In this document: piece by piece, positions 53,052 through 61,481 of the stretch
Numbering within the stretch: the stretch's first letter is position 1
Layout of the letters: each line of letters begins with the position of its first letter
DNA from: Streptomyces catenulae
Lineage (GTDB): Bacteria; Actinomycetota; Actinomycetes; Streptomycetales; Streptomycetaceae
DNA: 64,000 nucleotides
Direction of reading: 5' to 3'
Assembly (NCBI RefSeq): GCF_000718015.1
Contig: NZ_JODY01000025.1
Span: 1-64,000 of the forward strand
The notes under the pieces: generated by a model
Database searches by the model: none
Told to the model about the DNA's origin: nothing
What the model saw: only the letters and a program-made list of their open reading frames with translations
Program-made: the position numbers and the translations under genes

Positions 53052-54437
53052 TCACTCGCGCAGCAACGACGCCTCCGCCGCCTTGAAGTACGCGTCGGCC
53101 GCCTCGAAGGTGGGCGCCAGAGCGGTCAGCTCCACGAACCCGCAGGTCGTCAGGGCGCCCAGCACATGCAGGGCCACCCCCTCACCCTTGTCGTGCCGGT
53201 AGAGCAGCCCCTCCTCACGGAGCCGTTCGACGGCGGTCTTCGGGTCCAGCGCGCCGAGTACCTCCGGCTCGTGCAGCCGCCCGTGTACGTAGCGCACCTG
53301 CCGTCCGTCGCAGCGCCGCAGCAGCCCGTCCGCCCCGACCCGCTCGCCGACGAGCGCCTCGGCGTACCGCAGGACGTGGCTGGGGCCCACCTTGCGGAGG
53401 TTGATCTCCACCGCGAGCGGGCCGCGCTCCCCCGCGACGACGAAGTCGATGCCGAAGGTGCCGCGGTGGCCCAGCTCCGCCAGGACCGCCCCCGTCCGCG
53501 CGACCGCCTCGCCGATCGCGGGCCGCCACCGCTCCTCCGCCGGGAACCGGCACCCCCAGTACTGGCCGCCGGAGAGCACCTGGTCATGGGTGGCGACGAC
53601 GGTGACGGTGCCGTCCGCGTCGATGTGGCCGAGCCCGCTGGGGGACGAGGTGATGCCGTCGACGAACTCCTCCACGATCGCCCCGCCTCCGGCCAGCTCC
53701 CGGCGGAAGTCGTCGGCGGGCATCCGGATCACCTCGGCCGAACCGAGGAGATCGCCGGTGCGGTCGAGCTTCTCGCCGTCGATCAGCACATTGCCGATCG
53801 ACGCGGCGTAGGAGTGCGAGCTGAGCTTCACCATGGTCTGCCGGGCCCGGCGCGGGCCCGTGGCGAGCCGCTGGATCTCCCGGACCACGGACTGCTCGGT
53901 GTGGAGTTCCTCCGCCGAGCCCTCGGGGACCGCGACACCGGCCCGCAGGAGGATCTCCTTGCCCCCCGCCTTGCTGCCCCAGCGGGTGACGAAGGGCTGG
54001 CTTCCCTCTTCGAGGTCGGCGCCCAACGTGTCGGCGAGCCGGTCGAGGGAGTCGGAGGCCATGAAGTGGACGATGGTGGCCCGGTCGCTGTCGCGGGTGG
54101 CGCTCCGCAGCGCCGCCACGAGCCTTTCGTCACCGAGGACCAGGTCGTCGAGCGCGCGCGGTTGGTGGGATTCCGGGGCCAGCAGGGTCAGCCGCTCGCG
54201 GACGCTCTCGATCATCCGGTCGTCGAACCGGAAGACCTCGCGGAAGTGGTACTCAAGCGTGTAAGGGTCGACCGGTTCCGAGGTGACGACAACGGCCTGT
54301 ACCGCCGGGTCCCGCAGGTCCGAGAGGAAACAGAGGCTCCGCTCCGCCGAATACCGGAGGTAGGACACCTCTTCCAGCAGGCGTTCGGCGTAGCTGAATG
54401 CGTAGATCAGAATCCGAGTAGAGTCGAAATTAGCCAT
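53052..54437 (-). CDS. besA: BesA-like ATP-grasp ligase
   Basis: A 461-residue ATP-grasp enzyme. The central part shows QTMVKLSSHSYAASIGNVLI (nucleotide lysine), GGGAIVEEFVDGITSSPSGL, and the metal site GTFGIDFVVAGERGPLAVEI-N. In the bes pathway BesA joins glutamate through its gamma-carboxyl to propargylglycine. Convergent with besDCB, so it has its own promoter. The ATG at 54437 begins MANFDSTRILIYAFSYAE; the ribosome binding site is weak, and an in-frame ATG at 54494 is possible. Assignment to BesA rests on context plus family. Confidence 0.82.
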   Translation of the reverse strand: MANFDSTRILIYAFSYAERLLEEVSYLRYSAERSLCFLSDLRDPAVQAVVVTSEPVDPYTLEYHFREVFRFDDRMIESVRERLTLLAPESHQPRALDDLVLGDERLVAALRSATRDSDRATIVHFMASDSLDRLADTLGADLEEGSQPFVTRWGSKAGGKEILLRAGVAVPEGSAEELHTEQSVVREIQRLATGPRRARQTMVKLSSHSYAASIGNVLIDGEKLDRTGDLLGSAEVIRMPADDFRRELAGGGAIVEEFVDGITSSPSGLGHIDADGTVTVVATHDQVLSGGQYWGCRFPAEERWRPAIGEAVARTGAVLAELGHRGTFGIDFVVAGERGPLAVEINLRKVGPSHVLRYAEALVGERVGADGLLRRCDGRQVRYVHGRLHEPEVLGALDPKTAVERLREEGLLYRHDKGEGVALHVLGALTTCGFVELTALAPTFEAADAYFKAAEASLLRE

Positions 54438-54674
54438 AAGAAAGCGCTCTGCCTCACTTCTTGAGAATTCGGCGGACGACCTCCACGGCTCCATCCGAGC
54501 CGGGCACTCCACGCGAGACTAACGACTCCGGAGCGATGAAGTTCGGGGCTTACGGATCACCGGGTGAGCGGGTCGGCGGGTGAGGCGGGCGCGGTGCGCC
54601 GTACGGGGTGCGATGGCCCGGCTTGCTTCTCGCCGAGGCCAACTGCCGGTGTGCGGAGGGTGCGTCGGGGACTC

Positions 54675-54740
54675 CCGGGAACGGCCGAAGGCCCCCTGCC
54701 GTCCCGTGCGGGGAGGGCAGAGGGCCTTCGCCGTTCCCGG
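54675..54740 (-). terminator. Long terminator hairpin after the secreted-protein gene
   Basis: CCGGGAACGG (54675-54684) pairs with CCGTTCCCGG (54731-54740) and the stem continues inward (GAAGGCCC / GGGCCTTC). It lies in the 356-bp gap between the besA-like start and the 54794 gene stop; the left part of the gap should hold the besA promoter, not recognised. Confidence 0.85.
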
Positions 54741-54793
54741 CGCCGCGGGCTTCAGACAGCCGGTCGGCTACCGGGTGGTCGCGGTCGTGACCC

Positions 54794-55129
54794 TCATATC
54801 GCGCATCCCTTGGTGCCGGTGTCGCGGATGCTGGAGGGCGGTGCTCCGAAGGTCGCATGAGCCTTCTTGTGGCCCGCGGTCTGGAAGCAGTGGCCGGTGT
54901 CTCCGAACCTCACCCGGAGGAAGTGGGAGGTTTTGCAGGTGTTGTGCCAGTAGACGGTGGTCGTGACGGTTCCGTCGGCCCACGACCAGTTGAAGCAGCC
55001 GGTCGATCCACGGTGGGTGCGCTGGATCGTGGGACCCGGACCGGAATCGGCCGAGGCAGGTCCGGCGCCGAATGCCAGGACCGCCGCCGCCGCTGTCCCG
55101 AGTGCCGCGATGATGCTGCGGTTACGCAT
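54794..55129 (-). CDS. Small secreted protein, Cys-containing
   Basis: A 111-residue protein with a signal peptide (MRNRSIIAALGTAAAAVLAF, cleavage near ASA-D) and a mature part with four Cys (GCFNWSWADG, HNTCKTSHF, GHCFQTAGH, KGCAI), probably two disulphides. I do not recognise a family; small secreted Streptomyces proteins of this size include enzyme inhibitors and adhesins. AGGAGG precedes the ATG. GGAATG-type inverted repeats lie upstream at 55217-55269. Confidence 0.8.
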   Translation of the reverse strand: MRNRSIIAALGTAAAAVLAFGAGPASADSGPGPTIQRTHRGSTGCFNWSWADGTVTTTVYWHNTCKTSHFLRVRFGDTGHCFQTAGHKKAHATFGAPPSSIRDTGTKGCAI

Positions 55130-55216
55130 GATCCTCCTGTCGACAGCCGCGCCTCCCCCGTCGGCAGACACGGCATTCGCCTGTCGGGCGCGGACACGTT
55201 AGTGCTCGACCGCCGA

Positions 55217-55269
55217 GGAATGCAGGCACATTCCGGCCAGTCCGGGAATGCATAAGAATTGCGTATTCC
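55217..55269. promoter_or_regulatory. GGAATGC repeat cluster upstream of the secreted-protein gene
   Basis: GGAATG-6 nt-CATTCC (55217-55234), then GGAATGC and GTATTCC facing each other (55245-55269). Two similar inverted repeats side by side suggest a regulator site; the regulator is unknown. Confidence 0.4.
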
Positions 55270-55290
55270 GGCTGGGGCTTCGGAAGGCCG

Positions 55291-55746
55291 CTACCGCGGC
55301 TCGGAGGGACCCGGCAGGAAGTCGTCGGTGAACTCCTCACCGGCGAGGGCCGCGCCGACCCGGGCGCGGATGTACGCGCCGGTCACCGGGCACTCCAGCG
55401 GACGGTCGGTGGGGCACTCCAGCAGATGTTCCAGCACGGCGGCGGCGCGGGTCAGTTTGCGGATGCGCGCCAGCATCTCCGCACGCTGCGCGGTGATCAG
55501 GGCGCGCCGGTCCTCGGCGTGGGCGCTCTCCACGACGGCGGCGGTGTCGGCGAGCGGCATCATGCCGTCGTCGTGCCACAACTGGGCGTAGACGAGCTGT
55601 TCCAGAGCCGCGTGGTCGTAGTGGCGCACCCGTCCGCGGCGGGCGACCGGGCGGATCAGACCGCGCTCCTCGTAGTAACGCAGCGTGGGTACGGACAGGC
55701 CGAACGCCTCGGCGACCTCGCTGATCGAGTACAGCCGCTCCATCAT
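55291..55746 (-). CDS. MerR-family regulator
   Basis: A 151-residue regulator with the MerR winged helix at the start (ERLYSISEVAEAFGLSVPTL, RYYEERGLIRP, GRVRHYDHAALEQLVYAQLW) and a coiled-coil plus effector part (DRRALITAQRAEMLARIRKL). Two adjacent ATG codons (55746, 55743) follow GGAGGG closely, so the exact start is uncertain. Divergent from an MFS transporter over a perfect palindrome. Confidence 0.92.
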   Translation of the reverse strand: MMERLYSISEVAEAFGLSVPTLRYYEERGLIRPVARRGRVRHYDHAALEQLVYAQLWHDDGMMPLADTAAVVESAHAEDRRALITAQRAEMLARIRKLTRAAAVLEHLLECPTDRPLECPVTGAYIRARVGAALAGEEFTDDFLPGPSEPR

Positions 55747-55771
55747 CCCTCCGGCCGGTGTCCGCGACTTG

Positions 55772-55791
55772 CGCTCAAGCGCGCTTGAGCG
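55772..55791. promoter_or_regulatory. Perfect 20-bp MerR-type palindrome
   Basis: CGCTCAAGCGCGCTTGAGCG, perfectly symmetrical, in the 94 bp between the divergent MerR and MFS genes. The CTCAAGC/GCTTGAG core is like that of several MerR-family sites (for example SoxR). MerR proteins typically unwind such sites lying between -35 and -10 elements. Confidence 0.75.
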
Positions 55792-55840
55792 TGGAGCCTG
55801 GGGAAACCGTAACCTCCTCCTCGAAGGGCAGGACAGTCCC

Positions 55841-57052
55841 GTGCCGGTCCCCTCCCCCGCCGCCGCACCCGCCCGGTCCGCGCCCCCGGCCCACGGCGCC
55901 CCCACGGCGGGCGCGCTGCTGGTCGTCGGCTTCGTACTGCTGAGTCTGAACACCCGGGTCGCGTTCGGGCAGATCGGGCCGCTCGCCCCGGTCGTGCGCT
56001 TCGGCTCCGCCACCGTCACCGTGCTGGGGCTGCTCCCGCCGCTGTGCATGGGCCTGTTCGCGCCGCTCGCCCCGCTGGTCCGGCGACGGCTCGGGGAGGA
56101 GCGCGGTCTGCTGTGGGCGAGCGTCGTGCTGGTCGCCGGAGCGGTCCTGCGGATGCTCGGGATGCCGGGGTTGTACGCCGGAACGGTCCTGGTCAGCACC
56201 GCCACCGCGGTGGTCAACGTGCTCGTACCGGTCTTCGTCCGGACGCGCTTCCCACACCGGCACGTCGGCACGATGACGGGCGTCTACGCGCTGTCCATGG
56301 GGGTCGGTTCGGCGATCGTCGCGGCCCTGGTCGCGCCCGTCGCCCAGGCGTCCGGCGGCTCCTGGCGGCTCGCCGTGGGGATCGCGGTCGTCCCGGCGGT
56401 CCTCGCCGCCGTGGGCATCGCCCCGCAGGCGCGCGTCCACCGGCCGCGACCCGCCGCCCCGGCGCCCGGCACCGCGGCGCGCCGCCAAGTGGTCCGCACC
56501 CCGCTCGCCTGGAGCCTGACGGCCTTCTTCGGCATCCAGACCCTGGCGTTCTACACGGCCCTCGCCTGGCTGCCGTCGGTCCTCATCGCCTCCGGCACCG
56601 GCCGGACGGCAGCCGGAACCTGCCAGGCGATCTTCATCCTCGGCATCGCCGCCGGAGGGTTCCTCGCCCCCGTCCTCGCCGCACCCCGCCCCGACCAGCG
56701 CCCGCACATCCTGGGCACCGCGCTGGTCAGCGCCACCGGGTTCGCCGGACTGCTGCTCGCCCCGCACGGGTTCCCGGCACTGTGGGCCGTCGTCCTCGGC
56801 ATCGGTCTGGGCGCCGGACAGGCCCTCCCGGGCGTCCTCTACGCCCGCCGCGGCACCGACCACGACCACGTCACCGCCCTGTCGACCACGGCCCAGACCG
56901 GCGGCTACCTCGTCGCCGCCACCGGCCCCGCCCTGACCGCCGCACTCCACACCGCGACCGGCTCCTGGGCCGCACCCCTCGCGGCCCTCACCGCGGTCCT
57001 GCTGCTCGGCGCCGCCCTCGGGCTGCGGGCAGGCCACGACCCGCGCCGGTGA
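55841..57052 (+). CDS. MFS transporter, CynX/NimT-like
   Basis: A 403-residue transporter with twelve hydrophobic segments, starting FVLLSLNTRVAFGQIGPLAP, the usual opening of CynX/NimT-type MFS proteins; also YTALAWLPSVLIASGTGRTA. Substrates of this group include small anions and drugs. Controlled by the divergent MerR regulator. Its nearness to the alkyne cluster raises the possibility of product export, but the secreted-protein gene and terminators lie between. GTG start; AGGAC upstream. Confidence 0.87.
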   Translation: MPVPSPAAAPARSAPPAHGAPTAGALLVVGFVLLSLNTRVAFGQIGPLAPVVRFGSATVTVLGLLPPLCMGLFAPLAPLVRRRLGEERGLLWASVVLVAGAVLRMLGMPGLYAGTVLVSTATAVVNVLVPVFVRTRFPHRHVGTMTGVYALSMGVGSAIVAALVAPVAQASGGSWRLAVGIAVVPAVLAAVGIAPQARVHRPRPAAPAPGTAARRQVVRTPLAWSLTAFFGIQTLAFYTALAWLPSVLIASGTGRTAAGTCQAIFILGIAAGGFLAPVLAAPRPDQRPHILGTALVSATGFAGLLLAPHGFPALWAVVLGIGLGAGQALPGVLYARRGTDHDHVTALSTTAQTGGYLVAATGPALTAALHTATGSWAAPLAALTAVLLLGAALGLRAGHDPRR

Positions 57053-57076
57053 CGGGTGCGCGCCCGCGCACCCCGC

Positions 57077-57508
57077 TCACCCACCCCCTCGCGCCCCCGG
57101 ATGGAACGCCCGGCTCAGGCTCCAGACGATGAGGAGGTCGAAGACCATCACGATGATGGACCACACGGGGTAGTACGGGACGAACATGAACTGGGCGATC
57201 AGGCTGATGCCCGCGAAGGCGATACCGGCTCCGCGTCCCCAGCCCTTGCCCAGGAGGACTCCGATGCCCGCGGTGAGCAGGAGGACGCCGATCACGAGGT
57301 GGATCCAGCCCCATGCGGGGAGGTCGAACCGGTAGGCGTACCCGGGCGGGGAGAACACGCTGTCCTTGGCGATCCCGGTGGCGCCCTGGAGGACGCTGAG
57401 GGCGCCGCTCACGGTGAGGGCCACCCCGGCGAAGACGGCGCCGCCGTGCAGGGCCCAGTCGCCGCCGTGGGTACTCCGCTGCCGCCCCGTTTCCGGCATT
57501 CCTGCCAT
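57077..57508 (-). CDS. Four-span membrane protein of unknown function
   Basis: A 143-residue protein with four hydrophobic segments: GGAVFAGVALTVSGALSVLQ, IHLVIGVLLLTAGIGVLLGK, GAGIAFAGISLIAQFMFVPY and WSIIVMVFDLLIVWSLS. Small four-span proteins of this kind are common in Streptomyces (DUF7144-like, from memory). GGGAGG precedes the ATG at 57508. Confidence 0.8.
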   Translation of the reverse strand: MAGMPETGRQRSTHGGDWALHGGAVFAGVALTVSGALSVLQGATGIAKDSVFSPPGYAYRFDLPAWGWIHLVIGVLLLTAGIGVLLGKGWGRGAGIAFAGISLIAQFMFVPYYPVWSIIVMVFDLLIVWSLSRAFHPGARGGG

Positions 57509-57661
57509 GCCGCTGCCTCCCTGTCCGGCGCGGTCACCGACGCACACGGCCTGTGTGAGGCGAGCCGCGCTCTTCTCACAGCGTCGCGGCAATCCCCCGC
57601 CGCCGCGACCGCAGCCGACCGGCGCGCCCCGGGTGCCGCGGTGCGGGGCGCCGCCCCGGGG

Positions 57662-57695
57662 ACGGCCCGCCCGGTGCGTGGGGCGGGCGGGCCGT
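57662..57695 (-). terminator. Terminator after the ADP-ribosyltransferase gene
   Basis: ACGGCCCGCC (57662-57671) pairs with GGCGGGCCGT (57686-57695); it lies just past the minus-strand stop. Confidence 0.65.
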
Positions 57696-57699
57696 TCCG

Positions 57700-58416
57700 T
57701 CAGGCCGCGGGCGTCGGGGAGTGGCCGAAGTGGGCGTTGGTGCGGCAGCCGAGGTTCTCGTAGGTGTTGACCTTGGTGCCGGGGTCGGTCCGCACCAGGT
57801 GGTACTTGCAGGCGCGCTTGATGTACTCGCCACGGACGCCGCCGGGGAAGTCGATCTCCTTGTTCCACAGGTACGGCGACTCGTAGCCGTTGCGGTGCGC
57901 GGTGGCGTTCACGTCGATGCCGCCGGGGGCCTCGATCTCGTAGACCCAGCCGGTCCTCGCGGCGCCGTAGGTGGCGAACTTCTCGGCCACCCACTTCTCG
58001 CAGCTGGTGCTGAGGTGCGCGGTGTGCTGACCGCCGCCCTTGACGATGTACTCGTTCAGCGGCGAGAGCTGGTCGCCGCGCGGGGTGAAGCCCTCGTCGA
58101 AGATCTGCCGGGTGTTCTCCCGGGTGTCGCCGCGCCACAGGGTCTGGTGGCCGTCGCGCCACTGCCACCGCTCGCCGTGCTCGGTGCGGTGCACGGCGGG
58201 GAAGATGCGGGGCTCGGTGGACGTACGGAACCAGTCGGACGGGCGGAAGCCGTGGACCGGGCCGCACGGTCCGGTGTCGGGCCCCGCGGCCTTCGCGGGC
58301 GCTGCGGCCTTCGCGGGCGCCGTACGGGCGGTGGTCGCGTCGGCGGGGGCGGTGGCGGTCAGGGAGGCGGCGGCCAGAGCCGTGGCGGAGAGGACGCGCA
58401 GAGCGGCCTTCACCAT
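57700..58416 (-). CDS. Secreted ADP-ribosyltransferase, scabin/pierisin-like
   Basis: A 238-residue secreted enzyme. A signal peptide (MVKAALRVLSATALAAASLT...ADA) and an Ala/Lys/Pro linker precede an R-S-E class ADP-ribosyltransferase fold: R95 in LWRGDTRENTRQIFDEGFTP, S136-T137-S138 in AHLSTSCEKWV, the core VYEIEAPGGIDVN, and catalytic E187 in WNKEIDFPGGV. DNA-guanine-modifying members (scabin, ScARP, pierisin) have Q-x-E here; this one has N-K-E. It would transfer ADP-ribose from NAD+ to a target outside the producer. The start could also be ATG 58428. Confidence 0.85.
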   Translation of the reverse strand: MVKAALRVLSATALAAASLTATAPADATTARTAPAKAAAPAKAAGPDTGPCGPVHGFRPSDWFRTSTEPRIFPAVHRTEHGERWQWRDGHQTLWRGDTRENTRQIFDEGFTPRGDQLSPLNEYIVKGGGQHTAHLSTSCEKWVAEKFATYGAARTGWVYEIEAPGGIDVNATAHRNGYESPYLWNKEIDFPGGVRGEYIKRACKYHLVRTDPGTKVNTYENLGCRTNAHFGHSPTPAA

Positions 58417-58683
58417 GTGAGAGCCCATCGGAGGAGGCAACAGGACGGGCCCTTTATAAGATCCGCGCCTTCCCGCCCGCCGGGAATGCCCTGCCGCATC
58501 ACCCCCGAGGGCGAACGGCTGTACCCGTGCGCTACCGGGCGGGCCGGGAAACGGCACGCCCCGGTACGGGGAGGGCCGTTGGCCACCGGAGTGCCCCCGG
58601 GCGCCGCGGTGCGGGGCGCCCGGGGGCCGCCGCGTCCCGTGCCGCGCCCTTGGGTACGGGCGCGGTACGGGCCACCGGGTGCG

Positions 58684-58986
58684 TCAGGCCGAGAACGAGC
58701 CCGCGCCGCCCGGTACGTGGATGCCGTGGTCGGGCAGGACGGCCACCGACGGGCCCACGCAGAACGGGTTCCCGTACACCTTCACCGGGTGGTCCGTCCG
58801 GTTCGCCAGCACATGGGCGAGGGTGGGCAGCTGTCGGCAGCCCTCGGGGTCGCGGTAGACGTCGAGGGGCTGGGCCTCGGTGGAGAAGACCACCACCTCC
58901 CCCGACGCCGGCTCGGTCGCGGACGCGGGAACCGCCGACCCCAGCGTCGCTGCCGCCGCCACCAGGCACACCGTGATTGCTCGCAT
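58684..58986 (-). CDS. Small secreted protein
   Basis: A 100-residue protein with a signal peptide (MRAITVCLVAAAATLGSAVP, cleavage near ASA-T) and a 75-residue mature part with two Cys (EGCRQLPTL, NPFCVGPSV) and strand-like segments (VVVFSTEAQPLDVY, HPVKVYGNP). Probably a small beta domain with one disulphide; function unknown. GAAGGAAG precedes the ATG. Confidence 0.78.
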   Translation of the reverse strand: MRAITVCLVAAAATLGSAVPASATEPASGEVVVFSTEAQPLDVYRDPEGCRQLPTLAHVLANRTDHPVKVYGNPFCVGPSVAVLPDHGIHVPGGAGSFSA

Positions 58987-59162
58987 GATCTTCCTTCAGA
59001 CATGTGCCCCGCTTCGTACGCGGGCTCGCGCCAGCTCTATCGCGCACATCGCCTCAACTGAGGGGCGTACCAGGCCCGTTCACCCGATCCGGGGGCGCCG
59101 GTCGGCCTCCGCGGTGCGGCTTCGAGGGGGCGTGCGGGCGGGATCGTGCGCCTGTACGGGAC

Positions 59163-61481
59163 TCATGCGCGCTTGTAGTAGTAGCCGCTGCCGCTGGCCG
59201 CGCCGACGTTGTGCCGGAGACCGCTGCCGTTGACGGTGAAGTACGAGGCGTCGAGGGTGTCGGTGCAGTATCCGGGGTTCGGTCCGACGCGTTCGGCGAC
59301 GCCGACGTTGATCCGGCTGCCGGTCCGGGAGGTCACCCGGCCCTCGTACAGGCAGCTGTTGTACGGGAAGTTGCTCAGGCTCACGGTGCCGGAGCGGGAG
59401 ATCCGGACGGTGCCGGGCTGCCCGGGGTTGTACGGGTCGCCGAAGGCCCAGTTGCCGACGAAGGGCGCGGGGACGGCGCCGCCCTCGGAGCCGCCGGTGG
59501 ATCCGGAGCCGCCGGACGTGCCGCCGCCGGACGTGCCGCCGCCCCCGGACGCGCCGGACGCACCGCCGCCCCCGGAGCCGCCGCCCGCCGAGGTGCCCGC
59601 GCCCGCCGGGGAGCCCGAACCGCCCTGCGCGTCGCGGCCGTTGCGCCCGTCCCGGCCGTCCTTCCCGTCGGCGCCCCCCTTCGTACCGCCGTCTTTGCCA
59701 CCGTCCTCGCCGTCGCCCTTGCCGTCGTCGTCCTTGCCGTGGGGTGCCCCGGAGCCTTTGCCGTGGCCGGACGGTGTGCCGCTCGGCGCGGACGGGACCG
59801 GGGCGGTCGTGTGCGGCGCAGCGGCCGTGGGCGGGGGCGTGGCGGGGCGGCTGAACGGCTGGAGCACGGCGAACGTTCCGCCACCCACCGCCAGGACCAA
59901 CACCACGGGCACGGAAACGGCCCACGGCCGACGCCGCCGCTCCGGGGCGGTTTTCTCTCCGGCAGCCTTCCTGTCCGTTCCGGCGGTGGGGGTCGCGGTG
60001 CCGTCGGCCGGATGGGGTTTCTTGTCGGCAGCCTTCCTGTTCATCCCGGGGGCGGGAGCCGCGACGCCGTCTGCCGGACCGGGTTTCCTGTCGGCAGCCT
60101 CCCTGTCCATTTCCCCGGCGGGAGTCGCGATGCCGCCTGCCGCACCGGGTTTCCTGTCGGCAGCCTCCCTGTCCGTTTCCCCGGCGGGAGCCGCTGCGCC
60201 CTCCACCGCGCGGTCCCCCACCGGCCCCTGGCCCTCTTCCGGCGGCTCCCCCGCCGTCGACGCGTCCGGCGGGCCGGGGGCGGCTGCCTCCGGGCGCAGT
60301 CCGACGGTTTCCCGGTCCGGGGACTTCTCCCGTACCGGTGTCGCCTCCGCGTCCAGCAGTTGGGCCGATCGGCGGGCGAGGCGGCCCAGCACCTCCGGTG
60401 GCAACCACGACGCCCCGGGCGCGGGACGGGACGCGGAACCGGGACCGCCGCCGGGGCGGAAGCCGGAGCCGGAGGCGGAACCCGAAGCGGAACCGGAACG
60501 GGGGTCCGGGCCGGAGCCGGGACTTTCGCCGGGAAGAGGGGCGGAGCGGGGGTCGGCGGCACCCCCGCCATCGGCCGCCCCCTCCGCCAACAGCTGGGCC
60601 ACAGAAGGCCGTTGACGGACATCCTTCGTCAGGCAGCGGCCGATCAGTCGCCGCAGCCCGGCGTCGTGGACCTCGTCCAGATCGGGGTCGTTCTCGACGA
60701 TGTGGAACATCACCGCGTGCTGGTTGCCGACGCCGCGGCCGAACGGGAGGGCGCCGGTGGCCGCGTACGTCAGGACGCAGCCGAGGGTGAAGACGTCGCT
60801 CCCGGGGCCCGCGGGGTCGCCGAGGATCTGTTCCGGGGACATGAAGCCCGGGGAGCCGATCACCATGCCGGTGCTGGTCAGCAGGGATTCGACGGAGGTG
60901 CCGACGGCGCGGGCGATACCGAAGTCGATGACCTTGGGGGCGTCGGCGGTGAGCATGACGTTGGACGGTTTGAGGTCGCGGTGGACGATGCCCGCGCTGT
61001 GGATGTCGTCCAGCGCGTGCAGCAGTCCGTCGGCGAGGGCGCGCACCGACGCGGCGGGCAGGGCCCCGTGGACCCGGACGACCTGGTCGAGGGAGAGCCC
61101 GGGGACGTAGCCGGTGGCGACCCAGGGGAGCGGTTCGTCGGGGGCGGCGTCCAGTACGGGGGCGGTGTAGCGCGCGTCGACGCGGCGCGCCGCGTGGATC
61201 TCGCGGCGGAAGCGGGCGCGGAACTGCGGGTCCGCGACGTGTTCCTCGTGGACGACCTTGACCGCGACGGTGCGGCCCGCGGCGGAGCGGGCGAGGTAGA
61301 CGCGGCCCATGCCTCCGGCGCCGAGCCTGCCGAGCAGCAGGTAGGGGCCGATGCGGGCGGGGTCGGCGGCGGTCAGCGGGGTGAGTCCGTCGTCGTTGCC
61401 GACGCTTTCGTCGTTGCCGACGCCTTCGTCGTTGCCGACGCCCTCGCCGTCCTCGTGCGCGCCGTTGTGGACGTCGGTCAT
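59163..61481 (-). CDS. Receptor-type Ser/Thr protein kinase
   Basis: A 772-residue kinase. Kinase domain at about residues 45-310: LLLGRLGAGGMGRVYLARSA (ATP loop), VAVKVVHEEH (Lys), HRDLKPSNVM (catalytic loop), KVIDFGIAR (DFG), GSPGFMSPEQI. Then a Pro/Gly-rich juxtamembrane region with four 22-residue repeats, one span (WAVSVPVVLVLAVGGGTFAV), a Gly/Ser-rich stalk and a C-terminal extracellular domain of about 100 residues (VGNWAFGDPYNPGQPGTVRI) with a Cys pair. The start at 61481 (MTDVHNG) is followed by GVGNDE repeats. The outer ligand is unknown. Confidence 0.93.
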   Translation of the reverse strand: MTDVHNGAHEDGEGVGNDEGVGNDESVGNDDGLTPLTAADPARIGPYLLLGRLGAGGMGRVYLARSAAGRTVAVKVVHEEHVADPQFRARFRREIHAARRVDARYTAPVLDAAPDEPLPWVATGYVPGLSLDQVVRVHGALPAASVRALADGLLHALDDIHSAGIVHRDLKPSNVMLTADAPKVIDFGIARAVGTSVESLLTSTGMVIGSPGFMSPEQILGDPAGPGSDVFTLGCVLTYAATGALPFGRGVGNQHAVMFHIVENDPDLDEVHDAGLRRLIGRCLTKDVRQRPSVAQLLAEGAADGGGAADPRSAPLPGESPGSGPDPRSGSASGSASGSGFRPGGGPGSASRPAPGASWLPPEVLGRLARRSAQLLDAEATPVREKSPDRETVGLRPEAAAPGPPDASTAGEPPEEGQGPVGDRAVEGAAAPAGETDREAADRKPGAAGGIATPAGEMDREAADRKPGPADGVAAPAPGMNRKAADKKPHPADGTATPTAGTDRKAAGEKTAPERRRRPWAVSVPVVLVLAVGGGTFAVLQPFSRPATPPPTAAAPHTTAPVPSAPSGTPSGHGKGSGAPHGKDDDGKGDGEDGGKDGGTKGGADGKDGRDGRNGRDAQGGSGSPAGAGTSAGGGSGGGGASGASGGGGTSGGGTSGGSGSTGGSEGGAVPAPFVGNWAFGDPYNPGQPGTVRISRSGTVSLSNFPYNSCLYEGRVTSRTGSRINVGVAERVGPNPGYCTDTLDASYFTVNGSGLRHNVGAASGSGYYYKRA
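59949..60212 (-). repeat. Four 66-bp tandem repeats in the kinase linker
   Basis: Copies begin at 59949, 60015, 60081 and 60147, exactly 66 bp apart. Each encodes 22 residues of the pattern (M/T)-(D/N)-R-(E/K)-A-A-D-x-K-P followed by a Gly/Ala/Pro spacer. The two copies nearest the kinase domain are the most alike, so expansion looks recent there. Confidence 0.9.
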
